Assembly: GCA_041685505.1 (NCBI GenBank) | Contig: JAWLFQ010000029.1 | Coordinates: 1 to 26,495, forward strand | Direction of reading: 5' to 3' | Length of the DNA stretch: 26,495 nucleotides | Source of the DNA: T1Sed10-7 sp041685505 | GTDB taxonomy: Bacteria; Actinomycetota; Nitriliruptoria; Nitriliruptorales; Nitriliruptoraceae | Shown: positions 8,293-18,134 of the stretch, piece after piece | Layout: each line of letters opens with the position of its first letter | How positions within the stretch are numbered: the first letter of the stretch is position 1 | Notes under the pieces: model-generated | Seen by the model: the letters and a program-made list of their open reading frames with translations, nothing else | What the model was told of the DNA's origin: nothing | Database searches by the model: none | Translations under genes and position numbers: made by a program

Positions 8293-9468
8293 TCAGTAGA
8301 CCGGGATCGAGTCGTCGACCTGCCGGCTGTAGGCGTTGATGCCACCGCGCATCGAGCGGGCCTTGAAGCCCGCGCCGCGCAGCAGTTCGGTGGACTCGAG
8401 CGAGCGCACACCCGAGCGGCAGTGCACGACGTAGTCCTTGGTCGGATCGAGCTCGGAGAGGCGTCCCGCCAGGGTGTCCTTCGGGATCAGCAGCGCGCCC
8501 GGGATGCGGTTGATCTCGTACTCATGGGGTTCACGGACGTCGAGCAGCACCACGTCGGGCTTGCCCGCGATGTCCACGTACTCGGTGGGCAGGATCTCGA
8601 GGTCCGCCAGGGACATCTCCGCCTCCACCGCGCGATCGTGGGAGGGCACGCCACAGAACTCCTCGTAGTCGATCAGTTCCGTGACCGTGGGCTGCTCGCC
8701 GCACACGGGGCAGTCCGGGTCCTTGCGCACCGTGACGTACATCCACTCCTGTGCGAGCGCGTCGTACAGCCCCAGCCGTCCGACCATGGGCTCGCCGATG
8801 CCCGTGATGAGCTTGATGCCCTCGATGCCCTGGGCGGTCCCGATGTGGCCCGCCATGATGCCCAGCACCCCGCCTTCGGCGCAGTTGGGGACCATCCCCG
8901 GCGGCGGGGGTTCGGGGAACATGCACCGGTAGCAGGGCCCCTCAGCGGCGTGGAAGACGCTCAGCTGGCCCTCGAAGCGGAAGATCGAGCCGTAGACGTT
9001 GGGCTTGCCGAGCAGCACGCAGGCGTCGTTGACCAGATAGCGGGTGGGGAAGTTGTCGGTGCCGTCGATCACCAGGTCGTAGCCCTCGATGATCCCCAGC
9101 GCGTTGTCGGAGGTCAGGAAGGTGCGGTGCTCGACCACCTCGACGTGGGGGTTGACCTCGGCGATGGACGCCCGGGCGGAGTCGACCTTGTGGGTCCCGA
9201 TGTCGGAGGTGCCGTGGATGATCTGGCGCTGCAGGTTGGACGCGTCGACGACATCGTCGTCCACCAGGCCGATCGTGCCCACGCCGGCCGCGGCGAGGTA
9301 GAGGGCCAGCGGCGACCCCAGCCCGCCGGTACCGACCAGCAGCACGCGGGCGGCCTTGAGCCGCTCCTGTCCCTCCATCCCCACATCGGGGATGATCAGG
9401 TGGCGCGAGTACCGCGCGATCTCCTCGTGGGTGAGCGGCGCGCGTCTGTCGACGATCGGTGCGGGCAT
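8293..9468 (-). CDS. moeZ: Adenylyltransferase/sulfurtransferase MoeZ (E1-like domain plus rhodanese)
   Basis: A 391-residue cytosolic enzyme that adenylates the C-terminal glycine of a ubiquitin-like sulfur carrier (MoaD, ThiS or CysO type) and then loads sulfur on it. The E1-like domain (about residues 15-275) has the ATP loop GTGGLGSP (46-53), the DGTDN segment (135-139), the zinc cysteines 179, 182, 253 and 256 as paired CxxC motifs, and Cys196 in NCAEGG. The rhodanese domain (about 290-391) has its active-site Cys350 in HCRSGVRS. Both halves look intact. A GAGG about eight bases upstream supports the ATG at 9468. No sulfur-carrier gene is nearby, so whether it serves molybdopterin, thiamine or cysteine synthesis is open; actinobacterial MoeZ can serve several carriers. 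Confidence 0.9.
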   Translation of the reverse strand: MPAPIVDRRAPLTHEEIARYSRHLIIPDVGMEGQERLKAARVLLVGTGGLGSPLALYLAAAGVGTIGLVDDDVVDASNLQRQIIHGTSDIGTHKVDSARASIAEVNPHVEVVEHRTFLTSDNALGIIEGYDLVIDGTDNFPTRYLVNDACVLLGKPNVYGSIFRFEGQLSVFHAAEGPCYRCMFPEPPPPGMVPNCAEGGVLGIMAGHIGTAQGIEGIKLITGIGEPMVGRLGLYDALAQEWMYVTVRKDPDCPVCGEQPTVTELIDYEEFCGVPSHDRAVEAEMSLADLEILPTEYVDIAGKPDVVLLDVREPHEYEINRIPGALLIPKDTLAGRLSELDPTKDYVVHCRSGVRSLESTELLRGAGFKARSMRGGINAYSRQVDDSIPVY

Positions 9469-9522
9469 GACGGAACCTCGGGCGTTGGCGAGCGCCCAGG
9501 GTACCGACAGGACCTGTGGCCC

Positions 9523-9537
9523 GACCCGACGGTCCCC
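9523..9537 (+). repeat. Intergenic 15-bp element, copy 2
   Basis: An exact copy of GACCCGACGGTCCCC, in the divergent region between moeZ (ATG 54 nt away on minus) and the GGDEF-EAL gene (GTG 131 nt away on plus). Only the inner GACC-CGAC-GGTC is self-complementary here. The rest of this 200-nt gap shows no gene; a TACCCT at 9503-9498 on the minus strand could be the -10 of moeZ, but I see no clear -35. Confidence 0.6.
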
Positions 9538-9668
9538 ACGCGCACCGACAGGGCATCCTTCCCCTTGAGCCCTGCCCGACCCTGCCGACCGGAAGGCCAG
9601 GCACCACGCCCCGCCGCCCAGGTCCCGGGGGGAACCGCCCGGGCACCCTCGCCGAGGAACCTACGGAC

Positions 9669-11942
9669 GTGACCACCGGCTCCCTGACCCCGATCACCGA
9701 ACCGTCGACGACGCTGCCCACGCTCCTCGAGCACGTGCCCTCCCTGCTCCAGGGGTTCGCGGCCTTCGACAACGCGGCCCTGCCGGCGGCCATCGATCAC
9801 GTCCTCGCCCGCCTCGGCCGGATCGTCGCCGTGGACCGCACCTACCTCTTCCGGCTGTGGCGGGCTGCGGACGGGCGTCAGCTGATGGACAACGACCACG
9901 AGTGGTGTGCACCCGGGATCACCCCGCAGATCGACGAGCTGCGCGGGCTGCCGGTCGAGATCATCGACACCTGGCTGCCGGACCTCACCCGCGGTGCACC
10001 GGTCTACATCCCCCGTGTGCAGGACCTTCCCCCGGACCGTGCCGACCGCGCCAACCTCGAGGCCCAGGGCATCCGCTCGCTGTTGGTCACACCGATGATC
10101 GGCGCCGGTGAGCTGATCGGGTTCCTCGGCTTCGACGCGGTGCGCGCCGAGCGGCGGTGGTCGCCGGGCGAACGCCTCCTGCTGGGCGTGGTCGCCGACG
10201 CGATCTGCAGCGCCCAGCTCCGCCAGCAGGCACTCCGTGAGGTGTCCGACAACGCGCGTCGGTTCCGCATCCTGGCCGAACACTCCTCGGACCTCGGTCT
10301 GGTGGTCGGCGTCGACGGGGACCTGCTGGACGTGTCGCCGTCAGCCGCGGCCCTGATGGGATGGCACCCGCAGGAGATGCTGGGCGTGCCGCTGGCGCAC
10401 CAGGTGCACCCGGAGGATCAGGCACACCTGCGCACCACCTTGCGCCGCGCCCGGTCCGCGCCTGCCACCGCGGTCGAGACCGGCGACCTGCGTCTGCGCT
10501 GCAGCGACGGCGGTTGGCGCTGGTTCTCCGCCACCGCGGTGGATCTGTGCGAGGAGCCGACCCTGGCCGGCATGGTCCTGGTCGCCCACGACATCGACGA
10601 CCGCAAGCGGGCCGAGGCGGAGGTGGCCCACCAGGCGCTCCACGATCCACTCACCGGCCTGCCCAACCGTGCCCTGCTCGGTGACCGCCTGGAAGGGGCA
10701 CTGGAGCGCGCTCGTCGCCACGGTGACACGGTGGCCGTGGTGTTCCTCGACCTCGACCGGTTCAAGGTCGTCAACGACTCCCTGGGCCATGCCCACGGTG
10801 ACGAGCTGCTGCAGGCCTGTGCCCGCCGGCTGCAGCAGGCCGTCCGCGAGGTCGACACCGTTGCGCGCTTCGGTGGCGATGAGTTCGTCGTGCTGTTGGA
10901 CGCCACAGCCGGTCCGGAGGATGCCTGGCACACCGCCGAGCGCATCCTCTCGGCCCTCGAGCAACCCCTGCTCGTCGGCGATGGCGAACACCACGTCACC
11001 GCCAGCGCCGGGTGCGTCATCGCGGATACGGACAGCACCCCACAGCAGCTGCTCCGCGATGCCGACGCCGCGATGTACCAGGCGAAATCCGCCGGTCGGG
11101 ACCAGCTCCGCGGGCTGGATGAGCAGCTCCGCAGCCAGCTGCTGGAGGAGACCGCACTCGTCGACGAACTGCACGGCATCCGGTCCCGCGGCGAGATGAC
11201 CGTGGAGTACCAACCCATCGTGGGCCTGACGTCGGGCACGTGCGTCGGCTACGAGGCGCTGGTGCGCTGGGACCATCCCCGGCGTGGCCGGATCGGCCCG
11301 GACCGCTTCGTGCCGCTGGCGGAGGAGCACGGCCTGATCGCCGGCATCGGCGACGCCGTGCTCGTCGCTGCCCTCGAGCAACTGACGACCTGGGACCGCC
11401 GCGATCCCGAACACCGTCAGCGCCGTATGGCGATCAACCTGTCCGTGCACCAACTGCACGGCCAGGATCTGGTGAGGCGGGTCCAGCACCTGCTGGCGCA
11501 CCACGACCTGCCGGGCGAGCGGTTGGTGTTCGAGCTGACCGAGAGCACGCTGATGGCCGAGCCGGACAGCAGCCGACAGGTGCTCAGCGAGCTGCGACGG
11601 CTCGGCTGCGGGGTCGCGATCGACGACTTCGGGACCGGGTACTCGTCACTGTCCTACCTGTGCGAGCTCCCGGTGTCGATGCTGAAGATCGACCGGTCCT
11701 TCGTGGCACGGATCGGGGAGTCCGAGCGCGCCGAACGCGTGGTGAGCGTGGTCCTCACGCTCGCACACGAGTTCGGCCTCGACGCCGTGGCCGAGGGCAT
11801 CGAGACCAGTGCGCAACGACGGACGCTGGAGCGGCTCGGCTGCGACTTCGGCCAGGGCTATCTGCTCGGCCGTCCCGCGTCGCCAGCGGCGCTGGAGGCT
11901 CACACGTTCATGCCCATGGCCCGGAGTTCCTCGCGGACGTAG
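9669..11942 (+). CDS. GAF-PAS-GGDEF-EAL cyclic-di-GMP signalling protein
   Basis: A 757-residue soluble bifunctional enzyme. A GAF sensor domain (about residues 15-190) and a PAS domain (about 200-315) precede the diguanylate cyclase domain, which carries DPLTGLPNR, DLDRFKVVND and an intact GGDEF at 402-406. R393-x-x-D396, five residues before GGDEF, is positioned as an inhibitory product-binding site. The phosphodiesterase domain has EAL at 529-531 in YEALVRW, then ELTES, DDFGTGYSSLSYL, KIDRSF and EGIET, all expected in an active enzyme. It could therefore both make and break c-di-GMP, with the GAF and PAS domains setting the balance. GTG 9669 is chosen because GAGGAA (9654-9659) precedes it by nine bases. 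No membrane segment is seen. Its last 43 nt overlap sufT on the opposite strand. Confidence 0.9.
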   Translation: MTTGSLTPITEPSTTLPTLLEHVPSLLQGFAAFDNAALPAAIDHVLARLGRIVAVDRTYLFRLWRAADGRQLMDNDHEWCAPGITPQIDELRGLPVEIIDTWLPDLTRGAPVYIPRVQDLPPDRADRANLEAQGIRSLLVTPMIGAGELIGFLGFDAVRAERRWSPGERLLLGVVADAICSAQLRQQALREVSDNARRFRILAEHSSDLGLVVGVDGDLLDVSPSAAALMGWHPQEMLGVPLAHQVHPEDQAHLRTTLRRARSAPATAVETGDLRLRCSDGGWRWFSATAVDLCEEPTLAGMVLVAHDIDDRKRAEAEVAHQALHDPLTGLPNRALLGDRLEGALERARRHGDTVAVVFLDLDRFKVVNDSLGHAHGDELLQACARRLQQAVREVDTVARFGGDEFVVLLDATAGPEDAWHTAERILSALEQPLLVGDGEHHVTASAGCVIADTDSTPQQLLRDADAAMYQAKSAGRDQLRGLDEQLRSQLLEETALVDELHGIRSRGEMTVEYQPIVGLTSGTCVGYEALVRWDHPRRGRIGPDRFVPLAEEHGLIAGIGDAVLVAALEQLTTWDRRDPEHRQRRMAINLSVHQLHGQDLVRRVQHLLAHHDLPGERLVFELTESTLMAEPDSSRQVLSELRRLGCGVAIDDFGTGYSSLSYLCELPVSMLKIDRSFVARIGESERAERVVSVVLTLAHEFGLDAVAEGIETSAQRRTLERLGCDFGQGYLLGRPASPAALEAHTFMPMARSSSRT

Positions 11943-12355
11943 TCGGCGATCATCGAGGTGTCCCAGGGCGGCGTGAAGGTGAACTCCACCTCGACGCGGT
12001 CCACACCCGGCATGGCACCGAGGATCACCGAGCACTGCTGGTGGATCACCTCGGTCAGCGGGCAGCCCATCGAGGTCAAGGTCATCAGCACGTGGGCGTA
12101 GCCGCGTTCCGGTTTGGTGACCTCGTAGACGAGGCCCAGATCGACGATGTTGTAGCCGATCTCCGGATCAACCACCGCCCGCAACCCGTTCATCAGATCC
12201 TGCGGGGACGGCATCCCGTCCTCCTCCAGCGGCAGGTCCTCGAAGGGGTGACGCTGGCGGGGCGGCTGTTCGGCGGGTGCCTGCCCGTCGGCGGTGTCGT
12301 ACTCGGGCACGTCCTCGTCCCGGGTGGTGGTCGCGGTCTGGTCGTGGGTGCTCAC
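11900..12355 (-). CDS. sufT: SUF-system MIP18/DUF59-family protein SufT
   Basis: A 151-residue protein, last gene of the suf operon. Residues 1-50 are polar and proline-, glutamate- and glutamine-rich, probably disordered. The folded part has VVDPEIGYNIVDLGLVYEV and TLTSMGCPLTEVI, the hallmark of the MIP18 (DUF59, PaaD-like) family with its conserved reactive cysteine. Family members help mature Fe-S proteins, probably in cluster delivery. Two GTG codons compete: 12361, which overlaps the sufU stop as GTGA but has almost no spacer to the GGAG, and 12355, with five bases of spacing, which I prefer. The stop lies inside the end of the convergent GGDEF-EAL gene. Confidence 0.85.
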   Translation of the reverse strand: MSTHDQTATTTRDEDVPEYDTADGQAPAEQPPRQRHPFEDLPLEEDGMPSPQDLMNGLRAVVDPEIGYNIVDLGLVYEVTKPERGYAHVLMTLTSMGCPLTEVIHQQCSVILGAMPGVDRVEVEFTFTPPWDTSMIADYVREELRAMGMNV

Positions 12356-12357
12356 GC

Positions 12358-12822
12358 TCACTCCTCGTGGGTGACGGTGTGGGCGGACGAGCCGCTCTCG
12401 TAGGTCTCGATGGCGTCCCTGAGGGCCATCCAGCCGAGCAGGGCGCACTTGACGCGGACGGGGAACTGCGCCACACCGGTGAAGGCGATGCCGTCGCCGA
12501 GGTCGTCGGCGCGTGACGGCCCCTCGCCGTGCATCATCAGTCGGAAGTCCTCGGCGAGGTCGAGCGCGTCCTTGAGCTCGCGCCCGATGGTCGCATCGGT
12601 CATCGCCGAGGCCGATGCCTGGCTGATCGAGCAACCCTCCCCGTCGAAGACCACGGCATCGAGGTGGCCGTCCACCACCCGGATGCGCAGATCCATCTCG
12701 TCGCCGCACAGGGGGTTGGAGTGGTGGACGTGGACCGCCTCGTCGTCGAGCGCCGGCGCCCGGTTGTGGGGCTTGCGGTAGTGGTCCAGGATGATCTCCT
12801 GGTACAGGTCCTCCATCGACAC
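12358..12822 (-). CDS. sufU: SufU, Fe-S assembly sulfur-acceptor protein
   Basis: A 154-residue IscU-fold protein. The zinc site is visible as Cys39 and Asp41 in NPLCGDE, Cys64 in GEGCSIS and Cys126 in RVKCALLGW. The insertion between the second and third cysteines is typical of SufU rather than IscU. It accepts persulfide sulfur from SufS and passes it to the SufBCD scaffold. AGGAG (12832-12828) is followed by five bases and a GTG at 12822; an ATG six bases further on (12816) is the alternative start. The gene begins 10 nt after the sufS stop, so the two partners should be made together. Confidence 0.93.
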   Translation of the reverse strand: MSMEDLYQEIILDHYRKPHNRAPALDDEAVHVHHSNPLCGDEMDLRIRVVDGHLDAVVFDGEGCSISQASASAMTDATIGRELKDALDLAEDFRLMMHGEGPSRADDLGDGIAFTGVAQFPVRVKCALLGWMALRDAIETYESGSSAHTVTHEE

Positions 12823-12832
12823 GGCGGCTCCT

Positions 12833-14068
12833 TCAGCGGGCGAAGAACGCGGCGGCGGCCTCGATGCCCTCCACCAGGGGCCCGAGGTCGTCGACGTCGT
12901 TGTAGATGTAGGCGCTGGCGCGTGTGGTCGCGGCGACGTCCAGGCAGCGCATCAGTGGTTTGGTGCAGTGGTGCCCCACCCGCACGCACACCCCCCGGGA
13001 GCCGAGCATCGCACCGACGTCGTGGGGGTGGATGCCCTCCAGCACGAAGGAGACGGCGCTGCCACGCAGGTCGACGTCCTTGGGGCCGTGGACCTGCACG
13101 CCCGGCACCGTCCCGAGCGCATCCAGCATGCGGGCGGTGAAGGCCCGCTCGTGCGCGCGGATCTGCGCCATGCCGAGCGACTCGAGCTCGGTGATGGCCG
13201 CGGACAGGCCCGCTGCCTCGGCGATCATCGGGGTGCCGGCCTCGAACTTGTGGGGCACCTCGTTCCAGGTCGCACCCTCCAGGGTCACGTCGAGGATCAT
13301 GTCACCGCCGGTGAGGAAGGGCTCCATGCGCTCCAGCAGCTCCGGACGGGCCACCAGCGCACCGATGCCGGTCGGTGCCAGCAGTTTGTGCCCGGTCACG
13401 GCGTAGCTGTCGACGCCGAGGTCGCGGACGCTGACCGGCAGGTGCGGCGCGGCCTGGGCCCCGTCGACGTGCACCACGGCACGGTCGTTGGCGTCCTTGA
13501 CCATCGCCGTCAGGCGCGCGACGTCGTTGATGGTGCCGAGCACGTTGGAGACGTGGACGAAGGCGGCGAAGCGGACACGGCCATCGGCCAGCAGTTCCGC
13601 GGCCGCCTCCATGTCGAGCTGTCCGTCCGCGGTGAGTGGCACGTGTCGGATCTCTGCGCCGACGGCCTGGGCGGCCTGGGTGAAGGGCACCAGGTTGGCG
13701 TGGTGCTCCATCACCGTGGACAGCAGCACGTCACCCGGTCCGAGGTGCTGGCGGACGTAGCCGTAGGCGACCAGGTTGCAGGCCTCGGTGGCGTTCTTGG
13801 TGAACACCACCCCGCGGGGATCGGCGTCGAGGAAGCGGGCCAGGTCGGTGCGGGCCCCTTCGTAGAGATCCGTGGCCTCCTCCGCCAGGGGGTAGACCCC
13901 ACGGTGCACGTTGGACCGCGACCACCGGTAGTAGTGCTCCATGGCCGCCAGCACGGGCTCGGGGGTCAGGGAGGATGCCGCCGAGTCGAGGTAGACGAGG
14001 CGGTGCCCGTCGAGCTCCCGGTCCAGGACCGGGTAGCGCGCACGGACCGCCCTGACGTCGATCGACAT
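12833..14068 (-). CDS. sufS: Cysteine desulfurase SufS
   Basis: A 411-residue class II cysteine desulfurase. It is PLP-dependent and takes sulfur from L-cysteine as a persulfide, leaving alanine. Visible features are the N-terminal YLDSAASSL, His123 in MEHHANLVPF, Asp202 in VDGAQ, the Schiff-base Lys228 in VTGHKLLAPTGIG, and the catalytic Cys368 in RVGHHCTKPLM, on a loop of the short SufS type. Length and motif order match the family. It lies between sufC (48-nt gap) and sufU (10-nt gap). The RVGHHC loop and the adjacent SufU identify it as SufS rather than IscS or CsdA. Confidence 0.94.
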   Translation of the reverse strand: MSIDVRAVRARYPVLDRELDGHRLVYLDSAASSLTPEPVLAAMEHYYRWSRSNVHRGVYPLAEEATDLYEGARTDLARFLDADPRGVVFTKNATEACNLVAYGYVRQHLGPGDVLLSTVMEHHANLVPFTQAAQAVGAEIRHVPLTADGQLDMEAAAELLADGRVRFAAFVHVSNVLGTINDVARLTAMVKDANDRAVVHVDGAQAAPHLPVSVRDLGVDSYAVTGHKLLAPTGIGALVARPELLERMEPFLTGGDMILDVTLEGATWNEVPHKFEAGTPMIAEAAGLSAAITELESLGMAQIRAHERAFTARMLDALGTVPGVQVHGPKDVDLRGSAVSFVLEGIHPHDVGAMLGSRGVCVRVGHHCTKPLMRCLDVAATTRASAYIYNDVDDLGPLVEGIEAAAAFFAR

Positions 14069-14116
14069 GTGGCCTCGGTTCGTGTCATCGCGGCCGTCAG
14101 CCGCGGGGATGGTCGC

Positions 14117-14869
14117 TCAGACCCCTGCACCGTGTTCGGCGCGGATCTTGTCGTAACCGCCCTGCTCCAGCTCATCCGCGAGCTCCGCGCCGCCCGAGGC
14201 CACGATACGCCCCTCGAACATGACGTGGACCTCGTCTGCGGTGATGTAGCGCAGGATCCGTGTGTAGTGGGTGATGATCAGCACGCCGAGGTCCGGGCCG
14301 GAGAGGCGGTTGACACCCTCGGCGACGATCCGCAGCGCGTCGACGTCCAGCCCGGAGTCGGTCTCGTCGAGGACGGCGAGCTGCGGCTGCAGCAACGCGG
14401 CCTGCAGGATCTCGAAGCGCTTCTTCTCCCCGCCGGAGAAGCCCTCGTTGACCGAGCGCTGGAGGAAGGAGTCGTCCACACCGAGCTCGGACATCTCGTT
14501 GCGCAGGCTCTGCATGAACTCGCGGACCGGCACGTCCTCGCCCCGCACCGCGTTGACCGCCGTGCGCAGGAAGTTGGTCAGCGAGACCCCCGGAACCTCG
14601 ACCGGGTACTGCATGGCGAGGAAGACCCCGAGCCGTGCCCGCTCGTCGGGTGTGAGCTCGGTGAGCTCCGTGCCCTGCCAGGTGATCGTCCCGCCCGTGA
14701 TGTCGTAGGCGGGGTGGCCGGCGATGGCGTAGGCCAGGGTGGACTTGCCGGAGCCGTTGGGGCCCATCAGGGCGATGGTCTTGCCCTTGTCGAGGTCGAG
14801 GTCGACCCCACGCAGGATCGGGGTGTCGTCCGCCTCGACGTGGAGGTCGCGGATCTCGAGGTCAGCCAT
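14117..14869 (-). CDS. sufC: SufC, ATPase of the SufBCD Fe-S scaffold
   Basis: A 250-residue soluble ABC ATPase that forms the SufBC2D complex and drives the conformational change needed for cluster assembly. Walker A is GPNGSGKST (36-44), the Q-loop is in LAMQYPVEVPG, the signature is FSGGEKKR (144-151), Walker B is LAVLDETDSGLD (164-175) and the switch His201 is in ITHYTRIL. The FSGGEKKR and DETDSGLD variants distinguish SufC from transporter ATPases. It starts at ATG 14869, 78 nt after the Rieske protein gene. Confidence 0.95.
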   Translation of the reverse strand: MADLEIRDLHVEADDTPILRGVDLDLDKGKTIALMGPNGSGKSTLAYAIAGHPAYDITGGTITWQGTELTELTPDERARLGVFLAMQYPVEVPGVSLTNFLRTAVNAVRGEDVPVREFMQSLRNEMSELGVDDSFLQRSVNEGFSGGEKKRFEILQAALLQPQLAVLDETDSGLDVDALRIVAEGVNRLSGPDLGVLIITHYTRILRYITADEVHVMFEGRIVASGGAELADELEQGGYDKIRAEHGAGV

Positions 14870-14947
14870 TGGTCTGCGCTTTCGGTGTCGTGGTCCGGCG
14901 GGAAGCGCCGGTCGGTCAGGTCGGGTGCAGGTGCGTGCCCGGTGGGC

Positions 14948-15289
14948 TCAGTGGGTGGGGAACGCGGCGCCGTTGCGTGCGGTGGAGGTGTCGACCGTGA
15001 CGACGTCGTCGTGCACGGTGACCGCGAAGGTCGGGACGGGAGCCATCGCCGGCAGCGAGGACGGGCGGCCGTCGTCGAGGTCGAAGGTGGAGCCGTGCAG
15101 CGAGCACTCCACCCCGTTGCCCCACACGCTGCCGCCGTCGGCCAACGACCACTGCTGGTGGGAGCAGGTGTCGTGGATGGCCTTGACCTCGTCGCCGAAG
15201 CGAACCAGGCACACCGGGACGCCATCGACGTCCACACGGACCGGCTGCCCCTCCTCCAGGGTGCTGAGACGGGCGTGGCCCTCACTCAT
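14948..15289 (-). CDS. Rieske [2Fe-2S] ferredoxin of the suf operon
   Basis: A 113-residue single-domain Rieske protein. The cluster ligands are Cys42 and His44 (TCSHQQ) and Cys62 and His65 (CSLHGS), giving the C-x-H ... C-x2-H pattern with 17 residues between the pairs. It resembles the ferredoxin subunit of aromatic-ring dioxygenases, but no oxygenase gene is nearby. A gene of this type between sufD and sufC is standard in actinobacterial suf operons, where its role, perhaps electron supply for cluster assembly, is unproven. ATG 15289 overlaps the end of sufD by 8 nt, so translation is probably coupled. Confidence 0.9.
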   Translation of the reverse strand: MSEGHARLSTLEEGQPVRVDVDGVPVCLVRFGDEVKAIHDTCSHQQWSLADGGSVWGNGVECSLHGSTFDLDDGRPSSLPAMAPVPTFAVTVHDDVVTVDTSTARNGAAFPTH

Positions 15290-16645
15290 CGTGCACGTCC
15301 TGCAGGCTGGCGTCGTTGATCTGGAAGCTGGACAGGTCGGCCTTGTCGACCAGCGCGTCGATGCGCTCGAGCGCGGCGTCCTCGACCCCGGGGAGATCCA
15401 CACCGCTGAACACCTCACGGAAGAACCCGGTGACGATCAACCGCAGCGCCTCGTCCCGCCGGATACCACGGGAGGTGAGGTAGTACAGCTGCAGGGCGTC
15501 GATCTGGCCCGTGGCCGACCCGTGGCCGGCCACGATGTCCGCGCACTCGATCTCCAGGAACGGTGTCGCGTCGGCGCGGGCACCCTCGGTGAGGATCAGC
15601 GACTTGTTGTTCTCGTCGGTGTCGGTGCCGATGGCATCGCGGTGGACGAAGATGTTGCCGCGGAACACCGTGCGACTGTGCCCCTGCAGCGCCCCCTTGA
15701 ACAGCACGTCGGAGGTCGCGTGCGGTGCGATGTGGCGCACGTAGGGCTGCAGGTCGAACCACTGCCCCTCGTCGGCGAAGTACAGCCCCAGAGGACGGGT
15801 CTCCGCACCGGGCCCGACCAGGTCGGTCTCCGGCAGGTAGCGCACCGTGCGGCCGCCGATGGTGACCGACAGCTGGCGGATCCGGCTGTCGCGGTGTGCC
15901 TGCACCTTCTGGAGCGCCAGATGGTCGACCTTCGCACCCCACAGCTGGAAGGACGCGATGTCGAGGTGCGAGGCGTCGTCGGCGATGACCTCGACGACCT
16001 CGTCGACGAGCGCATCGACCTCGGGCGACGAGGTGTGCTCGAGGTAGATCGCCGCCCGGGCGTGATGACCGAGCACCGCGAGGACCCGCGGCAGGTGCGC
16101 GCCCGACTCGCTGACGTGCACCTGCACGACGATCGGCTCATCGAGCTCGACCTCCGGCGGCACGTAGACGAAGACACCCGCGGTCCACGCGGCGTCGTTG
16201 GCCGTGATCGTGCGGTCGGCATCGCCGCCGGTGCCCTCGGGATCGGAGGAGGTCAGGCTGCCGAGGTGGGCCTCCACCAACCCGCGGTGCTCGGTGGCCG
16301 CGCTCGACAGGTCGGTGACCACCACGCCGCGCTCGGCGAGTCCTGCGGGGACGGTGAGCTCCACCAGGACACCATCGACGATCCGGGCGACGGGCAGCGC
16401 CAGCTCGAGCGGTGCGGTGAACGAGTCCGGTGCGACGCCCGCACCGGTGGCGACGATCTCCCGCTCGACATCGATGCGCTGCTGGAAGGGGGTGGACCGC
16501 CAGAACTCGTCCTTGCGGCTGTCGGGCCAGGCGAGGTCGAGGGCCCGCTTGGCCGCCGCGAGCCGGCGGTCGGTGAGCCACGTGGGCTCCTCCGCCGCCG
16601 TGCTGCGACCAGCGAGCTCGTCCTCGGTGAAGGTGGACAGGGTGG

Positions 16646-16649
<4 letters not shown>
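15282..16649 (-). CDS. sufD: SufD, Fe-S cluster assembly scaffold subunit
   Basis: A 455-residue SufB/SufD-family protein with a short helical N-terminus and a long beta-helix core. The conserved C-terminal block includes FRGNIFVHRDAIGTDTDENN, FLEIECADIVAGHGSATGQ and TSRGIRRDEALRLIVTGFF. His376 in AGHGSATG matches the histidine implicated in cluster assembly in E. coli SufD. The GHGSATG signature in place of the SufB EHEA motif identifies it as SufD. Its ATG overlaps the sufB stop (ATGA), and its own end overlaps the Rieske start. Confidence 0.93.
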
Positions 16650-18097
<1,448 letters not shown>

Positions 18098-18134
18098 AGG
18101 TCATCTCCTCGTCCCGGTGGACGTCGAACGGTCG

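Noticed and set aside
12791..15319. A plus-strand open frame of more than 800 codons
   Set aside because: It runs antisense to sufU, sufS, sufC and the Rieske gene, which have full motif support; long antisense frames are common at this GC content.
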